8,379 bases of DNA from an uncultured Muribaculaceae bacterium (GCA_910586455.1 CAJUHX010000081.1:1-8379), one strand, 5' to 3'; positions 1 through 6,754 are shown, counted from the stretch's first letter. Notes: a model not told the origin generated them from the letters alone. Numbers and translations are program-made.

Positions 1-541
1 GCAGCATACATTTATTTATATCGAGTACCTTGTCGAATGCGCCGGGGATGTGGAATCCGGCGGCGTCGCGGTCAGGAAATTCCTCTCCCGAGGCCAGCTG
101 TTCGTCGGTGAGCCAGCAACGGTTTGAGAAAGTGTACTCCATTTTATTGCGGTAACATTCGGTATGCTTCGATCCGAGAATAGGGCTTATTTCGGGTAAC
201 TCCACTTTGGCAATACGGGTAAGAGCGTCGACTACCTGCTGCTGTTTGCATTTGAGCTGGAAGTCGTATGGCAGATGCTGCCAACGGCAGCCTCCGCAAA
301 TGGTAAAATGCTTGCAGATAGGCGCAATACGTATCGGGCCTGATTCAATCAAACGCTGCACGGTCCCCTCGGCATACGATTTTTTCTTTTTTCGCAGGCG
401 AATGTCCACTACATCGCCGGGCGCGGCAAATGGCACGAACACCACCATACCGTCGACCTTCGCTATGGCATTGCCTTCGGCAGCCACATCGCATATTGTA
501 ACTCCCTCAAGCACCGGGAGCGGTTTTCTTTTTCGTGACAT
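1..541 (-). CDS. rlmD: 23S rRNA (uracil-5-)-methyltransferase RlmD/RumA family, N-terminal part (cut by window edge)
   Basis: This is the N-terminal 180 codons of an enzyme that would transfer a methyl group from S-adenosylmethionine to C5 of a uridine in 23S rRNA. The start is the ATG at 541-539, 21 bases inside a well-placed promoter; there is no in-frame stop down to base 1, so the gene is cut by the window edge. Residues about 8-66 form a TRAM-like RNA-binding beta domain (VLEGVTICDVAAEGNAIAK, then a basic RLRKKKK stretch at 48-54). Four cysteines match the [4Fe-4S] ligands of RumA: C76, C82 and C85 in a CX5CGGC motif (CKHFTICGGC), and C178 in DINKC just before the edge. The segment YRNKMEYTFS is also typical of the family. 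The Rossmann methyltransferase domain with its catalytic cysteine lies outside the window. Bacteroidetes often carry several RumA/TrmA-like paralogues, so the exact target (U1939 or another uridine) is uncertain, but the family is clear. Confidence 0.9.
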   Translation of the reverse strand, partial: MSRKRKPLPVLEGVTICDVAAEGNAIAKVDGMVVFVPFAAPGDVVDIRLRKKKKSYAEGTVQRLIESGPIRIAPICKHFTICGGCRWQHLPYDFQLKCKQQQVVDALTRIAKVELPEISPILGSKHTECYRNKMEYTFSNRCWLTDEQLASGEEFPDRDAAGFHIPGAFDKVLDINKCML

Positions 542-561
542 ATTATTATATATTTAAAACG

Positions 562-592
562 CAAAGATACTACTTTTTCACTAATTCGGCAA
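562..592 (-). promoter_or_regulatory. Bacteroidetes-type promoter for the rlmD-like gene
   Basis: Read on the minus strand, TATCTTTG (569-562) exactly matches the Bacteroidetes -7 element TAnnTTTG. A TTG (592-590) lies 20 nt upstream, fitting the -33 element. Transcription would start near 557 and leave a leader of only about 16 nt before the ATG at 541. This leader is AT-rich and has no Shine-Dalgarno sequence, as is usual in the phylum. The call rests on sequence match and position only. Confidence 0.62.
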
Positions 593-600
593 CAAATACA

Positions 601-615
601 GCCCTATGACAGGGC
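601..615. repeat. Perfect 5-bp dyad (GCCCT-N5-AGGGC) between divergent promoters
   Basis: GCCCT at 601-605 is mirrored by AGGGC at 611-615 around a 5-nt centre. The dyad lies between the two outward-facing promoters of the rlmD-like gene and glnN, about 45-60 bp upstream of the first predicted start and 65-80 bp upstream of the second. That is a plausible place for an activator or repressor site. A dyad this short can arise by chance, and no known regulator motif is recognised. Confidence 0.25.
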
Positions 616-645
616 AGACATAACGAAAAATATATTGGATAATCC

Positions 646-676
646 TTGCAAAATCGGAAAATTTGGACTAATTTTG
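646..676 (+). promoter_or_regulatory. Bacteroidetes-type promoter for glnN and the PurF-like gene
   Basis: TAATTTTG at 669-676 matches the TAnnTTTG -7 element, and TTG at 646-648 is the -33 element with a 20-nt spacer. Transcription would begin near 680, about 200 nt before the glnN ATG, so the message would have an unusually long leader. No better promoter match is seen closer to the gene. A short palindrome, GGAT-A-ATCC (637-645), abuts the -33 element and could be a regulator site, although it is very short. Confidence 0.55.
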
Positions 677-700
677 CGCCGTAATTTTTTCAGCTTATTT

Positions 701-733
701 ATGAAGCGCATTTATATAATGCCATTGCACTAA
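701..733 (+). other. Possible leader-peptide ORF 1 (10 codons)
   Basis: An ATG about 20 nt after the predicted transcription start opens a 10-codon frame (MKRIYIMPLH) ending with TAA at 731-733. Its last codons and stop fall in the 5' arm and loop of the 720-750 hairpin, so a translating ribosome would prevent that hairpin from forming. It contains no glutamine codons, so a classic glutamine-attenuation peptide is not supported. ORFs this short occur often by chance. Confidence 0.2.
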
Positions 734-750
734 TTGATTCGACAATGGCA
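720..750 (+). repeat. Perfect 8-bp hairpin in the glnN leader
   Basis: TGCCATTG (720-727) pairs fully with CAATGGCA (743-750), leaving a 15-nt loop. The 3' arm covers the ATG (745-747) that would start the second leader ORF, so pairing would hide it. No T-run follows, so it is not an intrinsic terminator. Its role is unknown. Confidence 0.45.
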
Positions 751-804
751 AGGTTATCCCGACATCGACAACGGCTTAAAGAGGCCCCGACGCAACGCCT
801 ATAG
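745..804 (+). other. Possible leader-peptide ORF 2 (19 codons, strongly basic)
   Basis: The ATG at 745 opens a 19-codon frame ending with TAG at 802-804. The peptide begins MARLSRHRQRLKEAPTQR and is very rich in arginine and lysine. Its start lies in the 3' arm of the 720-750 hairpin, 11 nt after the first small ORF stops. It might be a translated upstream ORF, or it may only reflect a GC-rich structured RNA. Confidence in coding is low. Confidence 0.18.
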
Positions 805-861
805 CGGAGCGCCGAACTTAGCCTCCCCGCCTGAGTCGCCGCCGGGAATTTTATTTTTGTC

Positions 862-879
862 ACTTCCAATACTTCCAAT
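862..879 (+). repeat. Tandem 9-bp direct repeat abutting the glnN start
   Basis: ACTTCCAAT occurs twice without a gap (862-870 and 871-879), and the second copy runs directly into the glnN ATG at 880. It occupies the space where a ribosome-binding site would be. It may be a slippage duplication or part of the translation-initiation region. Confidence 0.6.
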
Positions 880-3069
880 ATGTCAATGCTAAGATTTAAA
901 GTTGTCGAAGAAGCTTTCGACCGTAAGGCCATTCCTGTAGAAACGCCTTCGGAGCGCCCTGAACAGTATTATGCCAAGTACGTGTTCAACGACCAGAAGA
1001 TGTTTCAGTACCTGCCTAAGAAAACCTACGATGCCCTTGTGGGTGCTATTGCCAACAAACAGCCCATCAGCCGCGAGGTGGCCGACTCGGTCGCTGAAGG
1101 CATGAAGCGCTGGGCTATCGAAAACGGCGCACGCCACTATACCCACTGGTTCCATCCGCTCACTGACGGCACCGCAGAAAAACACGACGCCTTTATCGAA
1201 CACGATGGCAAAGGTGGTGTCCTTGAGGCCTTCTCCGGTAAATTGCTCGTACAGCAGGAGCCTGATGCGTCGAGCTTCCCCAACGGTGGTATACGCAACA
1301 CTTTCGAGGCTCGCGGATATTCGGCATGGGATATTTCGTCGCCGGCTTTCATCATTGGCGAAACTCTTTGTATTCCCACTGTTTTTATCAGCTATACAGG
1401 CGAGTCGCTCGATTATAAGACGCCGCTACTGCGTGCCCTCAACAGTGTTGACCGCGCCGCAACTTCGGTTGCACAGCTGTTCGACCCCGAGGTAAAGCAC
1501 GTCCACAGCTATCTGGGCTGGGAGCAGGAGTACTTTCTGGTAGACGAGGCGCTGTACTCAGCCCGCCCCGACCTGGTGATGACCGGTCGCACTCTTATGG
1601 GTCACGAAAGCGCCAAGAACCAGCAGCTCGAGGACCATTACTTCGGAGCAATCCCCTCGCGTGTGGAGGCATTCATGCTCGACCTCGAAATCGAGTGTCA
1701 CAAACTGGGTATTCCGGCCAAAACACGTCACAACGAGGTGGCTCCTAATCAGTTTGAACTCGCTCCTATATTTGAGGAAACAAACCTGGCCAACGACCAC
1801 AATCTGCTGCTGATGTCGGTTATGAACGAAGTGGCACGCCGACACAACTTCAGAGTGCTTCTGCACGAAAAGCCTTTTGCCGGCGTAAACGGCTCGGGCA
1901 AGCACAACAACTGGAGTCTTGGCACCGACAAGGGGGTACTTCTGTTCGCGCCCGGCAAGACTTTGCGCGACAATCTGCAGTTCATAACATTTGTAGTGAA
2001 CGTAATGGCCGCCGTACACCGCCATAACGCTCTGCTGAAGGCCTCGATAATGTCGGCCACAAATGCACACCGTCTTGGCGCAAACGAGGCGCCGCCTGCC
2101 ATCATATCGATTTTCACCGGCAGTCAGCTGGCCAGTGTGCTCGATCTGCTTGAGAAATCTTCGAAAGAACAGCTCGCCGACCTTTCGTCGAAAGAAGCCG
2201 TATCGGTAGGTGTGGCCCAGATTCCCGAACTGCTTATCGACAATACCGACCGTAACCGTACATCGCCGTTCGCTTTCACCGGCAACAGATTCGAATTCCG
2301 TGCCGTAGGTTCGAGTGCCAACTGTGCATCGGCCATGATTGCACTTAACGCCGTGGTGGCCGACCAGCTGGCAATATTCCACCGGATTGTGAGCGAGCGT
2401 ACTGCCGCCGGCGAAACCCTCGAAGAAGTGCTTCTCGACGAACTCCGCAAACTTATCGTAGAATCGAAAGCTATACACTTCGACGGCAACGGCTACTCCG
2501 ACGAATGGAAAGCCGAAGCTGCACGGCGCGGACTCGACTGCGAAACTTCGGCACCGAAAATTTTTGATGCTTACCTCAGCAAGCAGTCCGAGGAAATGTT
2601 CGCCCGCACCGGAGTTTTCACCCGCGTTGAACTCGAGGCACGAAATGAGGTGAAATGGGAGATGTACACCAAAAAGGTGCAGATTGAGGCCCGTGTGCTC
2701 GGCGACCTCGCCATCAACCATATTATTCCGGTAGCAACCCGCTATCAGTCGATACTCGTCGACAATGTAGTTAAACTCAAAAGCCTGTTCAGCGGCAGCA
2801 AGGGCGATGAAATAGTGGCGCACGACCTCGACACCATCGAACGCATCAGCCGACACATGTGTGTAATCAAGGCAGAAACCTATAAAATGATTGACGCCCG
2901 CAAGGCTGCAAACGCCATTGCAAGCGAACGCGAAAAGGCAATCGCATACCACGATACCGTGTTGCCTTGCCTGGAAACTATCAGATACCATATCGACAAG
3001 CTCGAACTTATGGTCGACAACGAAATGTGGCCTCTGCCAAAATATCGCGAACTCCTATTCATTCGATAA
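880..3069 (+). CDS. glnN: Glutamine synthetase type III (GlnN)
   Basis: A 729-residue cytosolic enzyme that makes glutamine from glutamate, ammonia and ATP, the main entry of ammonia into metabolism. The length fits the GSIII subfamily (about 700-730), not the 350-470 residues of types I and II. Residues about 1-170 are the GSIII N-terminal region, including QEPDASSFPNGGIRNTFEAR (126-145). The catalytic barrel follows with GWEQEYF (213-219, metal-binding glutamates), RHNEVAPNQFE (283-293), HEKPFAGVNGSGKHNNWSL (329-347, ATP and glutamate site) and NRTSPFAFTGNRFEFRAVGS (459-478). The C-terminal helical part ends in LPKYRELLFIR, as in Bacteroides GlnN. The ATG at 880 gives MSMLRF; the ATG at 886 is also possible. 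No Shine-Dalgarno sequence precedes it. The stop codon touches the start of the next gene, so the two are almost certainly co-transcribed and probably translationally coupled. No frameshift or missing motif was found. GSIII is not known to be adenylylated, so control is more likely at the long leader or promoter. Confidence 0.97.
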   Translation: MSMLRFKVVEEAFDRKAIPVETPSERPEQYYAKYVFNDQKMFQYLPKKTYDALVGAIANKQPISREVADSVAEGMKRWAIENGARHYTHWFHPLTDGTAEKHDAFIEHDGKGGVLEAFSGKLLVQQEPDASSFPNGGIRNTFEARGYSAWDISSPAFIIGETLCIPTVFISYTGESLDYKTPLLRALNSVDRAATSVAQLFDPEVKHVHSYLGWEQEYFLVDEALYSARPDLVMTGRTLMGHESAKNQQLEDHYFGAIPSRVEAFMLDLEIECHKLGIPAKTRHNEVAPNQFELAPIFEETNLANDHNLLLMSVMNEVARRHNFRVLLHEKPFAGVNGSGKHNNWSLGTDKGVLLFAPGKTLRDNLQFITFVVNVMAAVHRHNALLKASIMSATNAHRLGANEAPPAIISIFTGSQLASVLDLLEKSSKEQLADLSSKEAVSVGVAQIPELLIDNTDRNRTSPFAFTGNRFEFRAVGSSANCASAMIALNAVVADQLAIFHRIVSERTAAGETLEEVLLDELRKLIVESKAIHFDGNGYSDEWKAEAARRGLDCETSAPKIFDAYLSKQSEEMFARTGVFTRVELEARNEVKWEMYTKKVQIEARVLGDLAINHIIPVATRYQSILVDNVVKLKSLFSGSKGDEIVAHDLDTIERISRHMCVIKAETYKMIDARKAANAIASEREKAIAYHDTVLPCLETIRYHIDKLELMVDNEMWPLPKYRELLFIR

Positions 3070-4956
3070 ATGGAACAACTCAAACACGAGTGTGGCGTAG
3101 CAATGATACGGCTGCGCCATCCTCTTGATTATTACCGACGCAAATACGGAAACCCCACTTGGGCGCTCGACAAATTATATCTGCTGATGGAGAAGCAGCA
3201 CAACCGTGGCCAGGAAGCAGCCGGCGTGGGTGTGGTGAAACTCCATTCGCAGCCGGGTCATGAATATATATTCCGCGAGCGTGCACTTGGTGTCGATGCG
3301 ATTTCCGAAATTTTCGGGAAAATCAAGGCCAGACTCACACGTGATGTATTTGAGCAGCCTGATGATGACATCGAACGTTATGCCCCTTTCATGGGCGAGA
3401 TTCTCATGGGCCATCTGCGCTACTCCACTACCGGCAAAAGCGGTATTTCGTATGTGCATCCGTTCCTGCGCCGTAACAACTGGCGCTCTCGCAATATGCT
3501 GCTGTGCGGCAATTTCAACATGACCAATGTCGACGAAATTTTCAGCCGCATAGAAGCTTCCGGCCAACACCCGCGCATCTACTCCGACACTGTGATGCTG
3601 CTTGAGCAGCTTGGCTATGCTCTCGACAAAGAGAACCACCGGATATATCGCGATTTCCGCGATACAATGGGAGGCGCCGAACTGGCGGCGGCTATCGAGG
3701 ACAATCTCGACTTAAGCCGTGTACTTGCCGAGGCCTCGCCAGCCTGGGACGGCGGTTACGTGATATGCGGCGCTACCGGTTCGGGCGACATGTTTGCCCT
3801 GCGCGACCCTCACGGCATTCGTCCGGCGTTCTATTATTACGACGACGATGTGGTGGTACTTGCATCGGAGCGCCCGGTGATACAGACCACATTCGACGTG
3901 CGTCGCACACAGGTACACGAACTTGCACCCGGCGAGGCTCTGATGGTAAACAAAGCCGGCGACATGAGCATAAGACGTGTGCTGCCGGAAGCCGAGAACC
4001 GGCGGTGCTCGTTCGAGCGCATTTACTTTTCGCGAGGCTCCGACGCCGACATATACCGCGAACGCAAGGAACTTGGACACAGTCTGGTGCCGGCACTGAT
4101 GAAAATGGTGGACGGCGACTTCGAAAACACTGTATTCTCCTTTATTCCGAACACCGCCGAAGTGGCTTATATGGGCATGGTCGAAGGGCTCGAACAGCAA
4201 CTCGACATGCAGAAGTCCGACCGGATACTGAAACTGCAGAGCGAGGGCAGGCTCGACCCAAAGTCGCTGCAGGAGGTGATGGAACGGAAACTGCGCCTTG
4301 AAAAAGTGGCCCTCAAAGATATCAAGCTGCGCACATTCATAGCCGAAGGTGAGTCGCGCAACGACCTTGCGGCGCATGTCTACGACGTCACTTACGGCTG
4401 CATCCGCAACAATATCGATACACTGGTGGTAATCGACGACTCCATTGTGCGTGGCACAACTCTGCGACAGAGCATCATAAAGATGCTCGACCGTCTGCAT
4501 CCGCGCCGGATTATAGTGGTTTCGTCCTCCCCGCAGGTACGTTATCCCGACTACTACGGCATCGATATGTCGCGCATGAACGAGTTCATAGCTTTCAAGG
4601 CGGCCATAGAACTGCTGCAGCAGAACGGAATGTCTGATGTGCCGCAGCGAGTGTATCGCGAATGTCTTGAACAGCTGAAACTGCCTGCAGCCATGCAACA
4701 CAACTGTGTAAAAGACATTTATGCACCCTTCTCCGACGAGAACATAAGCCGCCGGATAGCCGATATGCTCACCGGGCCTGAAATCAATGCCAAGGTGGAT
4801 ATACTCTATCAGACACTCGAAGGCCTGCACCGCGCTTGTCCGGACTATCCGGGCGATTGGTATTTCTCCGGAAACTACCCCACTCCTGGCGGCACAAGGC
4901 TCGTAAACCTGGCGTATGTGAACTATTATGAGAAATTTCTGGCCCAAACTAATTGA
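3070..4956 (+). CDS. PurF-like amidophosphoribosyltransferase family protein (long Bacteroidetes form)
   Basis: A 628-residue protein joining a class II glutamine amidotransferase domain to a PRPP-binding phosphoribosyltransferase domain. PurF itself makes phosphoribosylamine from PRPP and glutamine, the first step of purine synthesis. The N-terminus is MEQLKHECGV: C8 matches the PurF nucleophile, which would be exposed by removing seven residues. Other glutaminase motifs are HNRGQEAAG (44-52), GHLRYSTTG (114-122), RDPHGIRP (245-252) and ASE (265-267). The usual HNGN motif is replaced by CGNFNMTN (146-153). CSFERIYFSRGSD (313-325) leads into the transferase domain, with FIPNTAEVA (358-366), RTFIAEGESR (421-430), the PRPP loop VIDDSIVRGTT (454-464) and SSSPQVRYPDYYGIDM (485-500). 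It is longer than classic PurF (about 470-505) because of a charged insert near 370-418 and an extended C-terminus containing FSGNYPTPGG (599-608). It starts directly after the glnN stop (TAA|ATG). Catalysis of the PurF reaction is likely but unproven for this divergent form; a specialised paralogue is possible. Confidence 0.85.
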   Translation: MEQLKHECGVAMIRLRHPLDYYRRKYGNPTWALDKLYLLMEKQHNRGQEAAGVGVVKLHSQPGHEYIFRERALGVDAISEIFGKIKARLTRDVFEQPDDDIERYAPFMGEILMGHLRYSTTGKSGISYVHPFLRRNNWRSRNMLLCGNFNMTNVDEIFSRIEASGQHPRIYSDTVMLLEQLGYALDKENHRIYRDFRDTMGGAELAAAIEDNLDLSRVLAEASPAWDGGYVICGATGSGDMFALRDPHGIRPAFYYYDDDVVVLASERPVIQTTFDVRRTQVHELAPGEALMVNKAGDMSIRRVLPEAENRRCSFERIYFSRGSDADIYRERKELGHSLVPALMKMVDGDFENTVFSFIPNTAEVAYMGMVEGLEQQLDMQKSDRILKLQSEGRLDPKSLQEVMERKLRLEKVALKDIKLRTFIAEGESRNDLAAHVYDVTYGCIRNNIDTLVVIDDSIVRGTTLRQSIIKMLDRLHPRRIIVVSSSPQVRYPDYYGIDMSRMNEFIAFKAAIELLQQNGMSDVPQRVYRECLEQLKLPAAMQHNCVKDIYAPFSDENISRRIADMLTGPEINAKVDILYQTLEGLHRACPDYPGDWYFSGNYPTPGGTRLVNLAYVNYYEKFLAQTN

Positions 4957-4982
4957 TAATTAGAAAAAAATTCGTAAATTTG
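4953..4982 (+). promoter_or_regulatory. Bacteroidetes-type promoter for the glycogen synthase gene
   Basis: TAAATTTG at 4975-4982 matches the -7 element TAnnTTTG, with TTG at 4953-4955 exactly 19 nt upstream as the -33 element. The -33 TTG overlaps the stop codon of the PurF-like gene. Transcription would begin near 4987, giving a leader of about 24 nt (GAAACTAAGGTTTT before the ATG) without a Shine-Dalgarno sequence. This makes the glycogen genes a transcription unit separate from glnN, although readthrough remains possible because no terminator is visible in the 54-nt gap. Confidence 0.68.
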
Positions 4983-5010
4983 CGCTCTGAATTTTTGAAA
5001 CTAAGGTTTT

Positions 5011-6732
5011 ATGGACAATTGCTCTAAGGAAATCGACCTGCTTTTTGAAACAAGCTGGGAGGTTTGCAACAAAATCGGAGGCATATATACTGTGCTTTCG
5101 ACCAAAGCCCGTACACTCCAGACACTTTATAAAGACAAGGTTATCTTTATCGGCCCAGATGTATGGTCGGAAGATAACCCGTCGCCATATTTTACAGAAT
5201 CGAAAACTCTGTTGCGCAAATGGGCCCGGCAGGCATTGCTGCCTCAAGGCGTCGATGTTCGTGTAGGCCGTTGGAACATTCCAGGCAAGCCTATCGCCAT
5301 TCTGGTGAAATTCGACGGCATGTATGCTGTAAAGGATGAATTCTACGGACGCATGTGGCAGTTATACGGCGTGGACTCGCTTCATGCATACGGCGACTAC
5401 GACGAAGGCTGTGCTTTTGCTCACGCCGCCGGTATTGTTATAGAAAGTCTGGTCGACTTTTTCACCAAAGAGAAGACCATAAATGCCGGAAATGCATCGG
5501 TTATAGCTCATTTCGACGAATGGACTACCGGCATGGGCCTGCTGTATGTGAAAGCTAATCTGCCTCAGGTGGCGACCGTGTTTACAACACATGCCACAAG
5601 CATAGGCCGAAGCATCTGCGGCAACGGTAAACCATTGTACGACTATCTGCAGAACTACAACGGCGACCAGATGGCCCGTGAACTGAACATGGAGTCGAAG
5701 CACTCGCTCGAAAAAGCCGCTGCAACCCAGGCCGACTGTTTTACCACAGTCAGTGAGGTTACAGCACGTGAGTGTGAGCAGTTGCTCGGACGTCGCCCCG
5801 ACGTAGTTACCCCCAACGGTTTTGAAAAAGACTTCGTGCCAAAGGGCACCAAGTTTGCCGCCGCACGCAAGGCTGCACGCAAGCATATGCTTGATGTGGC
5901 CTCTGCCCTCACCGGTGTTGAGTATTCAGCCGACACATTCCTGTTGGCCACATCCGGTCGATGCGAATACCGCAACAAAGGCATCGACCTCTTTCTTGAC
6001 GCAGTAGACCGTCTGGGTAATCTCGACCCGGTTCGCCCTGTACTGGCATTCGTTATGGTGCCCGCATGGTGCGGCGGACCCCGTCAGGACCTCGCACACC
6101 AACTTGACCTGGGGCAGAAAACGCGCCTCGGCGACCCGTTTATCTCCCACACACTCAACAACTACGACTCCGACCCCATAATACAGCGTATCCACGGTCT
6201 CGGCTTCGCAAACGACGGCGGCTCGCGCGTGTCAGTAATATATGTTCCCTGCTACCTCAACGGTACCGACGGAATATTCGACATGACATACTATCAACTG
6301 CTGCCGGGCCTTGATGCCACAGTATTCCCAAGCTACTATGAACCATGGGGATACACTCCGCTGGAAAGTGTGGCGTTCGGTGTTCCCACGATAACCACAG
6401 GTCTGAGCGGTTTCGGACAATGGGTGCTCGACAACTTTGAAAACTCGTTCGAAGCCTGCGGCGTACGCGTTGAAAAACGCGGCGACAGCGATTATGATCA
6501 TGTACGCGATGCAATAGCCGGAGATTTGAAATCTCTGATTTCCGATAGTGTGGCACAGGCCGCGCAATTCTCGCAGGCTGCCATGTCCACAGCTGCCGCA
6601 GCATCGTGGACTAATTTCATAACCGACTATGAAAAAGCCTACTGCATAGCCATGTCATCTGCCGCACAGCGTATTCCGGCGTCTGCAACTGCTACGACAC
6701 CCAAACGTTGCGGACGCACTAAAAAAGCATAG
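5011..6732 (+). CDS. Glycogen synthase, eukaryote-like GT3 family
   Basis: A 573-residue cytosolic glycosyltransferase with the GT-B fold, predicted to extend alpha-1,4-glucan chains from a nucleotide-activated glucose (UDP-glucose in eukaryotic relatives; the donor here is not evident). It resembles animal and yeast glycogen synthase, not bacterial GlgA (GT5). Family motifs in order are FETSWEVCNKIGGIYTV (12-28, donor-site glycine loop), HFDEW (167-171, with the family histidine), FTTHATSIGR (191-200), TVSEVTARE and VTPNGF in the middle, SGRCEYRNKG (315-324, the arginine and lysine of the donor phosphate site), and SYYEPWGYTPLE (441-452), whose E444 and E452 form the E-X7-E motif. TGLSGFGQWV follows. 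The C-terminus (511-536) is alanine- and serine-rich and lacks the arginine cluster that binds glucose 6-phosphate in eukaryotes. The tail after about 548 is low in complexity and basic. The next gene is a glucan phosphorylase, which supports a glycogen role. The ATG at 5011 sits just downstream of a good promoter, and no upstream alternative fits. Confidence 0.93.
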   Translation: MDNCSKEIDLLFETSWEVCNKIGGIYTVLSTKARTLQTLYKDKVIFIGPDVWSEDNPSPYFTESKTLLRKWARQALLPQGVDVRVGRWNIPGKPIAILVKFDGMYAVKDEFYGRMWQLYGVDSLHAYGDYDEGCAFAHAAGIVIESLVDFFTKEKTINAGNASVIAHFDEWTTGMGLLYVKANLPQVATVFTTHATSIGRSICGNGKPLYDYLQNYNGDQMARELNMESKHSLEKAAATQADCFTTVSEVTARECEQLLGRRPDVVTPNGFEKDFVPKGTKFAAARKAARKHMLDVASALTGVEYSADTFLLATSGRCEYRNKGIDLFLDAVDRLGNLDPVRPVLAFVMVPAWCGGPRQDLAHQLDLGQKTRLGDPFISHTLNNYDSDPIIQRIHGLGFANDGGSRVSVIYVPCYLNGTDGIFDMTYYQLLPGLDATVFPSYYEPWGYTPLESVAFGVPTITTGLSGFGQWVLDNFENSFEACGVRVEKRGDSDYDHVRDAIAGDLKSLISDSVAQAAQFSQAAMSTAAAASWTNFITDYEKAYCIAMSSAAQRIPASATATTPKRCGRTKKA

Positions 6733-6754
6733 TTGCTTACATTAATATATATTT

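Larger units (their letters stand above)
680..879 (+). promoter_or_regulatory. Long, partly GC-rich structured 5' leader of glnN
   Basis: The stretch between the predicted transcription start and the glnN ATG holds no large gene but is not featureless. It contains a perfect 8-bp inverted repeat, TGCCATTG (720-727) and CAATGGCA (743-750), around a 15-nt loop. Two very short ORFs follow each other (701-733 and 745-804). From about 755 to 846 the DNA is GC-rich, unlike the AT-rich gaps elsewhere in the window, with local pairing options such as GAGGC 781-785 with GCCTC 821-825, GGAG 806-809 with CTCC 823-826, and CCCG 826-829 with CGGG 843-846. The last is followed by a T-rich run (849-858). This layout is compatible with a cis-regulatory leader or attenuator, but I do not recognise it as a known riboswitch class. 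Confidence 0.35.

Noticed and set aside
207..557. 116-codon plus-strand frame opposite the rlmD-like gene
   Set aside because: It is antisense to the methyltransferase with its intact cysteine cluster, and its translation is low in complexity without a domain.
699..932. 77-codon minus-strand frame across the glnN leader and start
   Set aside because: It overlaps the glnN start and the predicted leader. It has no promoter match at its start and a composition that looks non-coding.
1558..2991. 477-codon open frame on the minus strand inside glnN
   Set aside because: It is fully antisense to a gene with strong family matches along its whole length. Its predicted protein shows no recognisable domain, and such long antisense frames follow from the codon bias of GC-moderate genes.
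3712..4947. 411-codon open frame on the minus strand inside the PurF-like gene
   Set aside because: It is a mirror-frame shadow of a well-supported gene, with His/Val-rich composition typical of antisense translation and no promoter or domain.
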